A stretch of DNA of 64,000 nucleotides from RPQJ01 sp963746325 (GCA_963746325.1 CAVVBC010000010.1:22593-86592), one strand, 5' to 3'; positions 17,939-27,182 are shown, numbered from the stretch's first letter. Notes: generated by a model from the sequence alone, not told the origin. Made by a program: numbers and translations.

Positions 17939-19226
17939 TCAGCCGCCCGTGGCAGGCGCAGCCGCTGCCGCCGGAGTCGCCGCCGTGTCGAGCTTCAGCT
18001 TCCACAACCGGGCGACGTCGGTGAGGCCCGGCGCCTTGACGGCGTCGAACGACAGCGCGTGCTTCGGTCAGCTTGCCCAGGCGCGAGTTGGCGATGCCCG
18101 CGATCATGTTCGCGTCATCGATGTCGACGACGCCGCCCTTGGCGATGCCCTTCTGGATTGCGTCGACGGCGTTGGCAAAATCGCCTGCGCTGAAATAGAG
18201 CTTGCCGATGGCCACCATCTGGTTGCCGGTCTTGGCTGCCGCGAGTTGCGCCGCCGCCGTGCTCACTTCCTTGGCGTCCGCCGCGGCGCCCGCACGTGCG
18301 CGCTCGAGCTCGGCCTGGGCACGCGACTTCGACTCGCCCTGGAAGACGTTGGCCGACATGCCGCGCTCCAGGATCGTCTTGGCCTCGTTCGGGAAGCCGC
18401 CGGTGACCAGCGTGCCGCCCATCTCGGCGTATTCCTCGCCCTTGTCGAGCGTCTGGGTGTCGTTCATCAGGCGGTACAGGGAGCGCAGGGCGCGTTCGTC
18501 CTTGGTGCGGTAAAGCTGCGCGTTCAGCAGGTCTTCCCAGTACTTCGGCGCGGGGTAATAGCGCACCAGGCCCTCGAGCGACCGCATGATGCCCGGTTCG
18601 TCCTTCAGTTCGTAATTCGCGCGCAGGGCGAGGAGCAGCGCGGGCTCCGAGGGCTTCGCGCTCGAGGCCACGAGCTGCTCAGCCGCCACCTTGGCGCCGG
18701 CGAAGTCGTCGGACAGGTAGCGTGCCTGGGCCAGGCTCAACGCAATCTCGGCGTCGCCGGGATTGAGCTTCATGTATTCGGTGCCGCTCGTGATGGCCTT
18801 CGCGTATTCCTTGTTCTGCAGGTTCATCTGCGTCAATGCGCGCAGGCGCTGGGCCTTGTCGGCTTCGGGCACCATGCCCGATGCGAGCGAGCGCTCGAGG
18901 ATCTCGGCGGACTTCACGTAGTCCTTCTTCTGCAGGTAGATGTACCAGCCGAGTTCATCGACCATGAACGCGTCATAGGGGGTCTTCGGCTCGACTGCCT
19001 GTGCGACCTGGATCTGCACCAGGGCCTCGTCCCAGTTCTTGGCCGTCATCGCGTTCTGCGCTGCCACCAGCGGCTTCTGCACGGCCGGACTCAGCTTCTG
19101 TTTCGGCGCAGCCTTTTCCTTCTCGGCTGCGACGGCAACCGACACGGGCAGCAAGGTGCCGCCGACGACGCCGGTCAGACCGGCCGCGGCAAGGGCAGCC
19201 ATCAACACGATGTTCGCTTTTTTCAT
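17939..19226 (-). CDS. Secreted TPR-repeat protein, paralogue B, one frameshift
   Basis: About 428 residues. Start ATG 19224-19226 (KKANIVLMAALAAAGLTG signal peptide), chosen over the adjacent ATG 19229 because GAGAGG lies six bases upstream; mature part begins near VAAEKEKAAPKQK. Helical repeats throughout (KDYVKSAEILERSLASG, KEYAKAITSGTEYMKLNPGD, GDFANAVDAIQKGIAKGG). One indel near 18060; the corrected end reads GLTDVARLWKLKLDTAATP and stops at 17939-17941. Paralogous to and convergent with gene A at 16104-17321, so the pair looks like an inverted duplication. Confidence 0.8.
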
Positions 19227-19317
19227 CATCAGCCTCTCGGGCAACAGGGTCCTGGTGGCGCGCATTGTACCGCCACCCGCGCCCTTCGTGGATTGGAGGC
19301 CGGCCAGCCGCTGGAGT

Positions 19318-19980
19318 TCAGTTGGCCGGCCCGGCGGCGGTCGCCGCCGACAGCCCGGACAGGTAGTGGCCGACGGTTTCCAGGGTGACGACCTCGGCGT
19401 ACTTGGCTTGCAGGTCGAACAGGTTGGCTGCGTGCGGGGCGGGGTGGCGGTCGCCGACAGCCTCGCGGACCACCCACGGAATGAAGCCGTGCTGGCAGGC
19501 ATCGAGCGCCGTGGCGCGGATGCAGCCGCTGGTGCTGACGCCCGCTATCAGCAGGGTGTCGACGCCCAGTGCGGTGAGCGTGGGCGCGAGCGTCGTACCG
19601 AAGAATGCGCTGGCGTACTGCTTGGTGATCACGGTTTCGCCGGCGGCGGGCTCGAGCGCCGGGTCGAAGCGAGCGAGCGCCGGGTCGGCCCCGTCGGCGA
19701 AGCAGGCGAGCGCTGGCAGTTTGCGGAAGAAGACCCCACCGTCGCGACCGCCGGCCTGGAAGCGCACGTTGGTGTGCAGGACGGGAATGCGCGCCGCCCG
19801 GGCCATCTGCAGCAATTGCGCCGCGGAATCGCGGGTCGACTCGACCCCGGCATAGAGTGGCGAACCCGGCTGCAGGTAGGCCATGACGAAATCCACGATG
19901 ATCAGCGCCGGCCGGCGCCCGGGCTCGAGTGCGCGGCCGAAGCCGCCACCCGCGTAGTTGTCCTCGAGGCTCGTCGTCAT
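19318..19980 (-). CDS. Isochorismatase-fold cysteine hydrolase (first)
   Basis: 220 residues. Catalytic Asp30 (ALIIVDFVMAYL), Lys in TKQYASAFFGT (about residue 118) and nucleophile Cys in GVSTSGCIRATALDA (about 150) make the family triad. The TSGCxRA form is typical of N-carbamoylsarcosine amidohydrolase-like amidases rather than isochorismatases proper. Frame intact. It starts 7 bp after the CoA-transferase gene on the same strand. A second, more distant copy lies at 26346-26981, downstream of hyuAB. Substrate not determinable from sequence. Confidence 0.85.
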   Translation of the reverse strand: MTTSLEDNYAGGGFGRALEPGRRPALIIVDFVMAYLQPGSPLYAGVESTRDSAAQLLQMARAARIPVLHTNVRFQAGGRDGGVFFRKLPALACFADGADPALARFDPALEPAAGETVITKQYASAFFGTTLAPTLTALGVDTLLIAGVSTSGCIRATALDACQHGFIPWVVREAVGDRHPAPHAANLFDLQAKYAEVVTLETVGHYLSGLSAATAAGPAN

Positions 19981-19986
19981 GACGCG

Positions 19987-21189
19987 TCAGATGACCTTGC
20001 GCGATTTGAGTTCGGCATAGCGCTGGGCGGCCAGGCCGAGCACCTTCAGGAATATCTCGTCATTATGCTGGCCCAGGTCCGGGCTGGGCGAGTGCACGCC
20101 GCCGGGAGTCTCCGACAGCTTGGGCGCCACGTTCTGCATCCGCAGGTCGCCGAAATCAGGGTGCGGCACGGTCACGATGGCCTCGCGCGCCTTGAAGTGC
20201 GGATCCTCGAGCATTTCGGGCGCGCGATAGATGAGGCCGGCCGGCACGCCGTGCTGGTCCATGTGGTCGAGCACTTCGCGCGTGGTGAGCGACTGGGTCC
20301 AGCGTTCGACCATGGCGTCCAGTTCCTGCTGGTTCGCGCCGCGCGCGCCGTGCGTGGCGTAGCGCGGATCGGTGGCCAGGCCCGGCTGGCCCATGGCCTC
20401 GGTCAGGCGACCGAAGACGGTGTCCTGGTTGGCGGCGATCAGCACCAGGCCATCACTGGTCTTGTAGACGTTCGACGGCGCCACGTTCGGCAGGATCGCG
20501 CCCGTGCGCTCGCGGATGAAGCCCGCCTTGTCGTATTCGGTGACCAGCGATTCCATCATGTTGAGCACGGCTTCGTAGATCGCCGAGTCGACCACCTGTC
20601 CGCGCCCGGTCTTGTGCCGGTGGTGCAGGGCGGTGAGCGCGCCGATGCAGGCGAACGTCGCGGCCAGCGAATCGCCGATCGAGATTCCCATGCGGGACGG
20701 CGGCGTGGACGGATCGCCGACCACGTAGCGCAGGCCACCCATCGCTTCGCCGATCGCGCCGAAGCCCGCCTGGCGCGAATAAGGCCCGGTCTGGCCGAAC
20801 CCGGAAACGCGGATCATGATCAGCCGGGGATTGATGGCCGACAGTTCGGCCCAGCCGAGACCCCACTTTTCCATCGTGCCGGGGCGGAAGTTTTCGAGCA
20901 GGAAATCGGATTCGGCGACCAGCGACTTGAGCAGGTCCTGGCCCTCGGGCTGGCGCAGGTCGAGCGTGATCGCCTTCTTGTTGCGCGCCACGACCGGCCA
21001 CCACAGCGACTTGCCATTGGCCTTCTCGCGTCCCCACACCCGCATCGGGTCGCCCTGGCCCGGCGGCTCGATCTTGATGACCTCGGCGCCGAAGTCGCCG
21101 AGCAGCTGGCCGCAGAATGGCCCGGCGAGCAGCGTGCCGAGTTCGATGACGCGCAACCCGGCGAGCGGGCCCGATGCGGGACGTGTCAT
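19987..21189 (-). CDS. Family III CoA-transferase (CaiB/BaiF)
   Basis: 400 residues. N-terminal LAGLRVIELGTLLAGPFCGQ and GAEVIKIEPPGQGDPMR, then the segment ISIGDSLAATFACIGAL with the candidate catalytic aspartate (about residue 173). These enzymes move CoA between carboxylic acids (formate/oxalate, carnitine, succinate/malate types). Frame intact. Divergent from the HMG-CoA-lyase-like gene, with a 110-bp control region between them. Likely role: activating an acid so that the lyase can cleave it; this is inference. Confidence 0.9.
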   Translation of the reverse strand: MTRPASGPLAGLRVIELGTLLAGPFCGQLLGDFGAEVIKIEPPGQGDPMRVWGREKANGKSLWWPVVARNKKAITLDLRQPEGQDLLKSLVAESDFLLENFRPGTMEKWGLGWAELSAINPRLIMIRVSGFGQTGPYSRQAGFGAIGEAMGGLRYVVGDPSTPPSRMGISIGDSLAATFACIGALTALHHRHKTGRGQVVDSAIYEAVLNMMESLVTEYDKAGFIRERTGAILPNVAPSNVYKTSDGLVLIAANQDTVFGRLTEAMGQPGLATDPRYATHGARGANQQELDAMVERWTQSLTTREVLDHMDQHGVPAGLIYRAPEMLEDPHFKAREAIVTVPHPDFGDLRMQNVAPKLSETPGGVHSPSPDLGQHNDEIFLKVLGLAAQRYAELKSRKVI

Positions 21190-21248
21190 TGCATCACCTT
21201 GTGTTCATGGGGGATGGTTCTTAACCTTGGCCGTGCAGTCCCCGGTCA

Positions 21249-21269
21249 AATGTTATATTAATATACATT
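21249..21269. promoter_or_regulatory. AT-rich palindromic operator in the caiB/lyase divergent promoter
   Basis: AATGT-T-ATATTAATAT-ACATT: a perfect 10-bp palindrome (21255-21264) flanked by matching AATGT/ACATT arms with one extra T. It stands out against about 70% GC flanks. On the plus strand it overlaps a possible -10, 31 bp before the lyase ATG. Size and symmetry fit a dimeric repressor (GntR, TetR or MarR type), but no regulator gene is next to it. Confidence 0.6.
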
Positions 21270-21299
21270 AGCCAGGTTTCCCCTGCGACCGGAAGACCC

Positions 21300-22217
21300 A
21301 TGAGCGCTCATGTCGACGTCGTCGAAGTCGGTCCACGCGATGGCTTGCAGAGCGAGCCCCAGGCCGTCCCGACCACGGCCAAGATCGAGTTCATTCAGCG
21401 CGCGCTGGCCGCGGGCATCCGTCGTGTCGAAGTCACCAGTTTCGTGAACCCGAAGAAAGTGCCGCAGATGGCGGACGCCGAAGAAGTGCTGCGCGCCCTG
21501 GGGCCGCCGCCGGGCGGAGTTCATTTCATCGGCCTGGTGCTGAACCGCAAGGGGTTCGAACGCGCGGTGGCCGCCGGCTGCAACGAGATCGGCATGGCGG
21601 TGGTGGCCAGCGACACGTTCAACCGGCGCAACCAGGGCGTCTCGACCGCGGAATCGATTGCCGCCTGGCTCGATATCGCGCGCGAGGCCGAGCGTGCCGG
21701 CGTGCGGGCACAGGTCACGGTGTCGGCGGCCTTCGGCTGCCCGTTCGAAGGCGAGATCGCGGTGGACCGTGTCGTCGAAGTCGCGCAGCGTGTCGCAGAA
21801 GCGCGGCCGTTCGAAATCGCGCTGGCGGACACCATCGGCGTCGGCGTGCCGACGCAGGTCGGCGAACTCGTCGCGCGCGTGCGCGAGGCCGTGCCGGGCA
21901 TCCCGCTGCGCTGCCATTTCCACAACACCCGCAACACGGGCTTCGCCAACGTCTACGCCGCGCTGCAGGCGGGCGTGCGCACGTTCGACGCCAGCCTGGG
22001 CGGCATCGGCGGTTGCCCGTTCGCGCCAGCCGCGACCGGCAACATCGCCACCGAAGACCTGCTCTATCTCCTGCATCGCGCCGGTTACTCGACGGGTATA
22101 TCGCTCGACGCGGCGATCGAGACGGCCAAGTGGCTGCAGGAACAACTCGGGCGCACCGTGCCCGGCATGCTGGCCAAGGCCGGCGGATTTCCGCGGCCGA
22201 CGCTGGCGTCGGCCTGA
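21300..22217 (+). CDS. HMG-CoA lyase-like aldolase (DRE-TIM family)
   Basis: 305 residues. EVGPRDGLQSEP at the N-terminus holds the catalytic Arg and metal-binding Asp; RCHFHNTRNTG holds the metal-binding HxH (about residues 205-207); GGIGGCPFAPAATGNIATEDL is the HMG-CoA lyase signature with its active-site Cys. Such enzymes split 3-hydroxy-3-methylglutaryl-CoA or related acyl-CoAs. Frame intact. Followed 27 bp later by hyuA on the same strand. True substrate could be another branched 3-hydroxyacyl-CoA. Confidence 0.88.
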   Translation: MSAHVDVVEVGPRDGLQSEPQAVPTTAKIEFIQRALAAGIRRVEVTSFVNPKKVPQMADAEEVLRALGPPPGGVHFIGLVLNRKGFERAVAAGCNEIGMAVVASDTFNRRNQGVSTAESIAAWLDIAREAERAGVRAQVTVSAAFGCPFEGEIAVDRVVEVAQRVAEARPFEIALADTIGVGVPTQVGELVARVREAVPGIPLRCHFHNTRNTGFANVYAALQAGVRTFDASLGGIGGCPFAPAATGNIATEDLLYLLHRAGYSTGISLDAAIETAKWLQEQLGRTVPGMLAKAGGFPRPTLASA

Positions 22218-22244
22218 CGATTACGAACTCTACAGGGTGACAGC

Positions 22245-24395
22245 ATGACTTACCGACTGGGCGTCGACGTGGGCGGGACTTTCACCGACCTGTTGCTGGT
22301 GAACGAGAAGACAGGGCAGACGTGGAAAGCCAAGGTTTCCTCCACCCCGCACGACCAGTCGGAGGGCGTGCTGCGCGGCATCGAGCGCGTTTGTGGACTG
22401 GCGCAGGTATCGGCGGAAGATATCGACCACGTCATGCACGGCACGACAGTCGCGACCAACACGGTGCTGACCGGTACCGGCGCCCGTGTCGGCCTGGTCA
22501 CGACCAAAGGCTACCGCCAGGTGCTGCAGATCGCGCGCAGTTTCGTGCCGGGCGGTCTCGGCGGCTGGGTGATCTACAACAAGTCGCTGCCGATGGCGCC
22601 GCTCGCCCTCACCATCGAAGCCGACGAGCGCGTCGGCTCCAAAGGCGACGTGGTCACCACGCTCGACGAGACGAAGCTGCGCGGCGACCTGCTGGCGCTC
22701 GGCGCGAAGAACATCGAGGCGCTCACGGTCTCGCTGATCAATGCGTTCGCCAACGACCGGCACGAGCGCCGCATCAAGGAGATTGCGCAGGAAGTGCTGC
22801 CGGGCATCCCGGTCTCGCTCTCGTCCGAAGTCGTGCCGGAGATGCAGGAGTACGAGCGCACGGTGACCACCGTCGCCAACTCATACGTCCGGCCCCGCGT
22901 GCAGAAGTACGTCAAGAACCTGCAGACCAAGCTCGAAGCCAAGGCGAAGCGCGTCAAGCTGCACATCCTGCGTTCGGACGGCGGCCTCGCTTCGGCGAAG
23001 TCGGCCGAGGATTTCCCCGTCAACCTGCTGATGTCCGGTCCTGCCGGCGGCGTGACCGGCGCCCTCTGGGGCGCAGTGCAGGCGGGCTTCCCGAACCTGC
23101 TCACGGTGGACGTGGGTGGCACGTCGACGGACGTCGCGCTGATCATGAACGGCCAGCCGCGCCTGCGGCGTGAAACCACGGTGGGCGACGTCACGGTGCG
23201 CGCCTCCTCGGTCGACATCCGCACGGTCGGCGCCGGCGGCGGCTCGATCGCGCACGTGCCGGAGCTCACCGGCGCGCTGCGCGTGGGCCCGCAGTCGGCG
23301 GGCGCCGATCCGGGTCCTGCGGCCTACGGCCGGGGCGGCACGGAACCCACGGTGACCGACGCCAACGTCGTGCTCGGTTACCTGCCCGAGATGCAGAAGC
23401 TCGGCGGCGACATGGTGCTCGATCGCAAGCTGGCGCAGCAGTCCGTCGAAAAAGTCGGCAAGGCGCTCGGCAAGACGCCGAAGGATGCCGCGCTCGGCAT
23501 CTACAACATCGTCAATGAGAACATGGTGGGCGCGCTGCGGCTCGTCTCGGTCGAGCAGGGTCACGACCCGCGTGATTACGCGCTGATCGCTTTCGGCGGC
23601 GCCGGTCCGCTGCATGCCAACGCGCTGTCGATCCTGCTCGGCTCGTGGCCGTCGATCATTCCGCCGGGCCCGGGCGTGCTGTGCGCCTTGGGTGACGCCA
23701 CGACGGCAGTCCGCGACGAGTCCTCGCGCACCTACATCCGCAAGTTCTCCGAGACGTCGAAGGACGACATCCTCAAGCAGCTGAAGGCGCTGGCGGCCGA
23801 TGCGGCCAAGGCGCTCGCTGGCGAGAAGGTTGCAGCCAAGGACATGGCGTTCGGTTACCAGGTGGACGTTCGCTACCACGGCCAGGGCCTGCGCCTCACC
23901 GTCGACGTCGACCTGAAGCGTCTCGCGCAAGACGGCCTGGCGGCGATCTCCGGGCCCTTCGATGCAGAACACACCCGCCTGTTCACGTTTGCACTGCCGC
24001 TCGAGCACGAGTTCGTGGCCTTGCGCGCGGTGGTGCAGGGCAAGGGCATCAACGTCAAGCGCCAGGTCATTGCCCGCGGCGGCGCCTCGCCCGTGGCGGC
24101 AGCCGTCGGCAAGCAGAAGGCCTACATGGTCGGCAAGGACTGCGTGGCGACGGTGTACGACCGCGCCAGGCTCAAGGCCGGCAACCGCATCGCCGGTCCC
24201 GCGATCGTGATGGAGATGGACTCCACGTCCGTGATCCTGCCCCGCCACCACGGCCGGGTGGATGCCCACGGCAACATCCTGATCTACCCCGACGATTACC
24301 AGGCGCCCCGGGCGAAGGCGGGCGCAGCAAAGCCGAAGGCGGCTCCCGCGAAGGTCAAGCGCGCGGTCAAGAAGACCGTCCGCAAGGCCAAGTAA
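22245..24395 (+). CDS. hyuA: HyuA, ATP-dependent hydantoinase/oxoprolinase alpha-type subunit
   Basis: 716 residues, frame intact. ASKHA-type ATPase fold: first phosphate loop RLGVDVGGTFTDLLLV (residues 4-19), second NLLTVDVGGTSTDVALI (about 284-300), and GAGGGSIAHV after it. The family includes N-methylhydantoinase, 5-oxoprolinase and acetone/acetophenone carboxylase subunits. The last 35 residues are Lys/Ala/Pro-rich (KPKAAPAKVKRAVKKTV), an unusual basic tail. Next to hyuB, which supplies the other half of the enzyme. Direct substrate unknown. Confidence 0.9.
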   Translation: MTYRLGVDVGGTFTDLLLVNEKTGQTWKAKVSSTPHDQSEGVLRGIERVCGLAQVSAEDIDHVMHGTTVATNTVLTGTGARVGLVTTKGYRQVLQIARSFVPGGLGGWVIYNKSLPMAPLALTIEADERVGSKGDVVTTLDETKLRGDLLALGAKNIEALTVSLINAFANDRHERRIKEIAQEVLPGIPVSLSSEVVPEMQEYERTVTTVANSYVRPRVQKYVKNLQTKLEAKAKRVKLHILRSDGGLASAKSAEDFPVNLLMSGPAGGVTGALWGAVQAGFPNLLTVDVGGTSTDVALIMNGQPRLRRETTVGDVTVRASSVDIRTVGAGGGSIAHVPELTGALRVGPQSAGADPGPAAYGRGGTEPTVTDANVVLGYLPEMQKLGGDMVLDRKLAQQSVEKVGKALGKTPKDAALGIYNIVNENMVGALRLVSVEQGHDPRDYALIAFGGAGPLHANALSILLGSWPSIIPPGPGVLCALGDATTAVRDESSRTYIRKFSETSKDDILKQLKALAADAAKALAGEKVAAKDMAFGYQVDVRYHGQGLRLTVDVDLKRLAQDGLAAISGPFDAEHTRLFTFALPLEHEFVALRAVVQGKGINVKRQVIARGGASPVAAAVGKQKAYMVGKDCVATVYDRARLKAGNRIAGPAIVMEMDSTSVILPRHHGRVDAHGNILIYPDDYQAPRAKAGAAKPKAAPAKVKRAVKKTVRKAK

Positions 24396-24430
24396 CCGCC
24401 CACCGCCCCACGCATTCCGGAGATACGCAC

Positions 24431-26344
24431 ATGCCCGCCAAGATCATCCAGCGCAACAAGAAGCCGATGAAGAAGGTGAAGGTCGATTCAGTCACCATCG
24501 ACATCATCGAGAGCGCACTGCGCAATGCCCGCTACGAAATGGACACCGTGCTGTTCCGCACGGCCATGTCGCCCGGCATCCGCGAGCAGCACGACGAGTT
24601 CCCCATGATCGCGAACCTCGACGGCAAGATGGTCGTCGGCCAGTTCGGCTCGTTCATCTGGGGGTTCATGCAGGGGTACGACGGCACGGTCGAGGAGGGC
24701 GACGTCTTCCTCACCAACGACCCGTACTCGGTCAATGGAGCGATCAGCCACCAGAACGACTGGCTCATGCTGATGCCGGTGTTCAAGGACGGCCGCGTGA
24801 TCGCCTGGTCGGCGATGTTCGGTCACATGACCGACGTCGGCGGCAAGGTGCCGGGCTCACTGCCGACCGATGCCCGCACGATCTATGAAGAAGGCGTGTC
24901 GGTGCCGCCGATCAAGATCATCAAGGGCGGCCAGCTGCAGGACGACCTGCTCAAGGTCATCCTGCACAACTGCCGGCTGCCCACCTGGAATTTCTCCGAC
25001 TTCAACGCCATCGTCGCGGCGCTGCGCACCGCGGCCATCCGCTGCGTCGAGATCTCGACCCGCTTCGGCGACGACGTGTTCTATTCGGCGATGGACGCCA
25101 TGCTCGAGCGCAACAAGCGCGCGATGCGCCAGCTCATCCGCCAGACCGTGCCGGAGAAGAAGCAGTACTTCGAGGACTACATCTGCGACGACGGCCTCAA
25201 CATGGGCCCGTACAAGATCGCCTGCACGATGTGGCGCGAAGGGGACAAGTGCATCTTCGACTTCACGGGCACCGACCCGCAGTCGATCTCCTCGATCAAC
25301 TTCCTGTTGAACGAAGAGATGTTCAAGATGTTCGCGGGCGTTTACATGATCATGGTGTTCGACCCGCAGATCCTCTTCAACGACGGCTTCTACGACCTCA
25401 TGGAAGTGCGCATTCCGCCGGGCACGCTGCTGAAGCCGCTGAAGCCTGCCGCGCTGTCGTGCCGCACGCACGCGCTCGGCCGCATCTTCGACATCCTGGG
25501 CGGCCTGCTGGGCCAGGGCAATCCTGCCTTCATGTGCGCGGCCGGCTTTTCCGACAGCCCGCATTTCATGTACTCGGGGTACAAGAAGAACGGCGAGTGG
25601 TACCAGCTGTACCAGATCACGTTCGGCGGCATCCCGGGCAAGCCGTTCGGCGACGGCCCCGACGGCCATTCGCTGTGGCCCTCGTTCACCAACGTGCCGA
25701 ACGAGTTCCTCGAAAGCTATTTCCCGCTGCGCATCGACATCTACGAGACGATCCCGGACACCGGCGGTGCCGGCAAGAACCGCGGCGGCAATGGCCTGCG
25801 CATCGGCTATCGCTTCCTCGAGCAGGGCGAGATCTCGATCCACGACGATCGCTGGCTCACGTACCCGTGGGGCGTCAACGGCGGCCTGCCCGGCGCGCGC
25901 AGCAAGAAGACGCTGGTGCGCACGGATGGCACCGAGGAACTGCTGCCGTCCAAGATCGACCGCGTCAAGGTCAACGAGGGCGACCTGCTGCTGTCCGATA
26001 CCTGGGGTGGCGGCGGTTGCGGTGACCCGTTCGAGCGCGAAGTGGAAAAAGTGGTGTTCGACGTCCAGGCCGGACTCGTCACGGCCCAGGGCGCGCGCAA
26101 CTATGGCGTCGTGATCAACACAGACCTCACGGCCGACGTGGCCGCCACGGAAAAGCTGCGCGCGAAGCTGCGCGCCGAGCGCGGGCCGGTGGCACTGTTC
26201 GATCGCGGGTTTACCTCGATCGAGTCGCTGAAAGAGCGCTGCAAGGCCGAGACCGGTCACGAGCCGCCGCGGCAGCCGCGCTTTTCCGAACGGGTGCTCA
26301 AGTCAGCCACGGCAGCGACCAGGAAGAAGTCGAAGGTGGCCTGA
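24431..26344 (+). CDS. hyuB: HyuB, hydantoinase beta-type subunit
   Basis: 637 residues, frame intact. Family blocks: HDEFPMIANLDGKMVVGQFG, FLTNDPYSVNGAISHQND, FGHMTDVGGKVPGS, and GGAGKNRGGNGLRIGY and DTWGGGGCGDPFEREVEKV near the C-terminus. It starts 35 bp after hyuA and ends one base before the second isochorismatase-fold gene, so the three form one unit. Like HyuA, its N-terminus (KIIQRNKKPMKKVKV) and C-terminus (TRKKSKVA) are basic. With HyuA it would open a cyclic amide or imide at the cost of ATP, or carboxylate a ketone. Confidence 0.9.
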   Translation: MPAKIIQRNKKPMKKVKVDSVTIDIIESALRNARYEMDTVLFRTAMSPGIREQHDEFPMIANLDGKMVVGQFGSFIWGFMQGYDGTVEEGDVFLTNDPYSVNGAISHQNDWLMLMPVFKDGRVIAWSAMFGHMTDVGGKVPGSLPTDARTIYEEGVSVPPIKIIKGGQLQDDLLKVILHNCRLPTWNFSDFNAIVAALRTAAIRCVEISTRFGDDVFYSAMDAMLERNKRAMRQLIRQTVPEKKQYFEDYICDDGLNMGPYKIACTMWREGDKCIFDFTGTDPQSISSINFLLNEEMFKMFAGVYMIMVFDPQILFNDGFYDLMEVRIPPGTLLKPLKPAALSCRTHALGRIFDILGGLLGQGNPAFMCAAGFSDSPHFMYSGYKKNGEWYQLYQITFGGIPGKPFGDGPDGHSLWPSFTNVPNEFLESYFPLRIDIYETIPDTGGAGKNRGGNGLRIGYRFLEQGEISIHDDRWLTYPWGVNGGLPGARSKKTLVRTDGTEELLPSKIDRVKVNEGDLLLSDTWGGGGCGDPFEREVEKVVFDVQAGLVTAQGARNYGVVINTDLTADVAATEKLRAKLRAERGPVALFDRGFTSIESLKERCKAETGHEPPRQPRFSERVLKSATAATRKKSKVA

Positions 26345-26345
26345 G

Positions 26346-26981
26346 ATGACCGGCGCAGCCGACACGTACACCACCGTCGGCTACAGCTCGCCGAGCTTCA
26401 GCGCCGGTCAGCGACCGGCGGTGCTGGTCGTCGACTTCCAGCTGGCCTTCACGGACCCGCGCTGGCCGCTCGGCGGACTGCCGCTGATACACGCCGCGCG
26501 TGACCGTACGGCGCACCTGCTCGACCTCGCGCGGGCGAAGAACGTCCCCGTCGCGGCGTGCTACACCGCTTATGGCAGCCTGGCCGACATGCCGTTCTGG
26601 AAGGTGAAGCCGGTGCGCGACGAGTTCTACTACGGGGATCCCTGCACGGCGATGGATCCGAAAATCCACCACGAGAAGAATTTCACTTACTGCAAGAACG
26701 CGCCGTCGATGTTCTTCCAGACCCCGCTGATCACTTTCCTGGTGAAGCAGCAGGTGGATACCGTCATCGTCACTGGCTGCACCACCAGCGGCTGCGTGCG
26801 CGCGACGATCGTGGACGCGTTCTCCTACGGCTTCCGGGTCATCGTGCCGGACGAGTGCTGCGGCGACGCCGAGGAAGCGCCGCACCGGTCGAATCTCGCC
26901 GACGTCGGTCGACGCTATGCGGACGTGACGACCACCGCCGAGGTCGTGAAGTACATCGATGGACTAAGCGCCGCGCGCTGA
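26346..26981 (+). CDS. Isochorismatase-fold cysteine hydrolase (second)
   Basis: 211 residues. Triad: Asp30 (AVLVVDFQLAF), Lys117 (TYCKNAPSMFF) and Cys150 (TGCTTSGCVRATIVDAFS). TTSGCVRA is the N-carbamoylsarcosine amidase-like signature. ATG 26346 follows the hyuB stop (26342-26344) by one base, so translation is probably coupled. In the known N-methylhydantoin pathway a HyuAB enzyme opens the ring and such an amidase removes the carbamoyl group; that is the nearest precedent, not proof. Similar to but clearly distinct from the copy at 19318-19980. Confidence 0.87.
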   Translation: MTGAADTYTTVGYSSPSFSAGQRPAVLVVDFQLAFTDPRWPLGGLPLIHAARDRTAHLLDLARAKNVPVAACYTAYGSLADMPFWKVKPVRDEFYYGDPCTAMDPKIHHEKNFTYCKNAPSMFFQTPLITFLVKQQVDTVIVTGCTTSGCVRATIVDAFSYGFRVIVPDECCGDAEEAPHRSNLADVGRRYADVTTTAEVVKYIDGLSAAR

Positions 26982-27005
26982 TCCGACATCGCGCTGTTCC
27001 CGCGA

Positions 27006-27038
27006 TGTCCTGCCGCGCTGGAAAGGCAGACATGCGCT
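27006..27038 (-). repeat. Degenerate half copy of hairpin H4
   Basis: TGTCCTGCCGCGCTGGAAAGGCAGACATGCGC repeats the inner left arm and loop of H4 (27063-27094) with small changes, but no complementary right arm follows. It starts 25 bp after the hydrolase stop. Confidence 0.85.
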
Positions 27039-27043
27039 AGTTG

Positions 27044-27125
27044 CAGGCGCTCGACCCGGCATTGTCCTGCCGCGCTTGGAAAGGCAGACACGCGCGCGTC
27101 AGGACAATGCCGGGTCGAGCGCCTG
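27044..27125 (-). repeat. Invariant-loop hairpin H4
   Basis: Perfect 26-bp inverted repeat, 27044-27069 with 27100-27125. Inner GCGC/GCGC closes the loop TTGGAAAGGCAGACACGC (27076-27093). Minus orientation of the loop. It forms a pair with H5, whose outer arm resembles it (GCAGGCGSTCGAYCCGG in both). Confidence 0.93.
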
Positions 27126-27182
27126 ACATCACCGTCCTCCGTATCTTTTCCGAGTGCACGAAAGGCTGAGGCGCTGTTGCAA

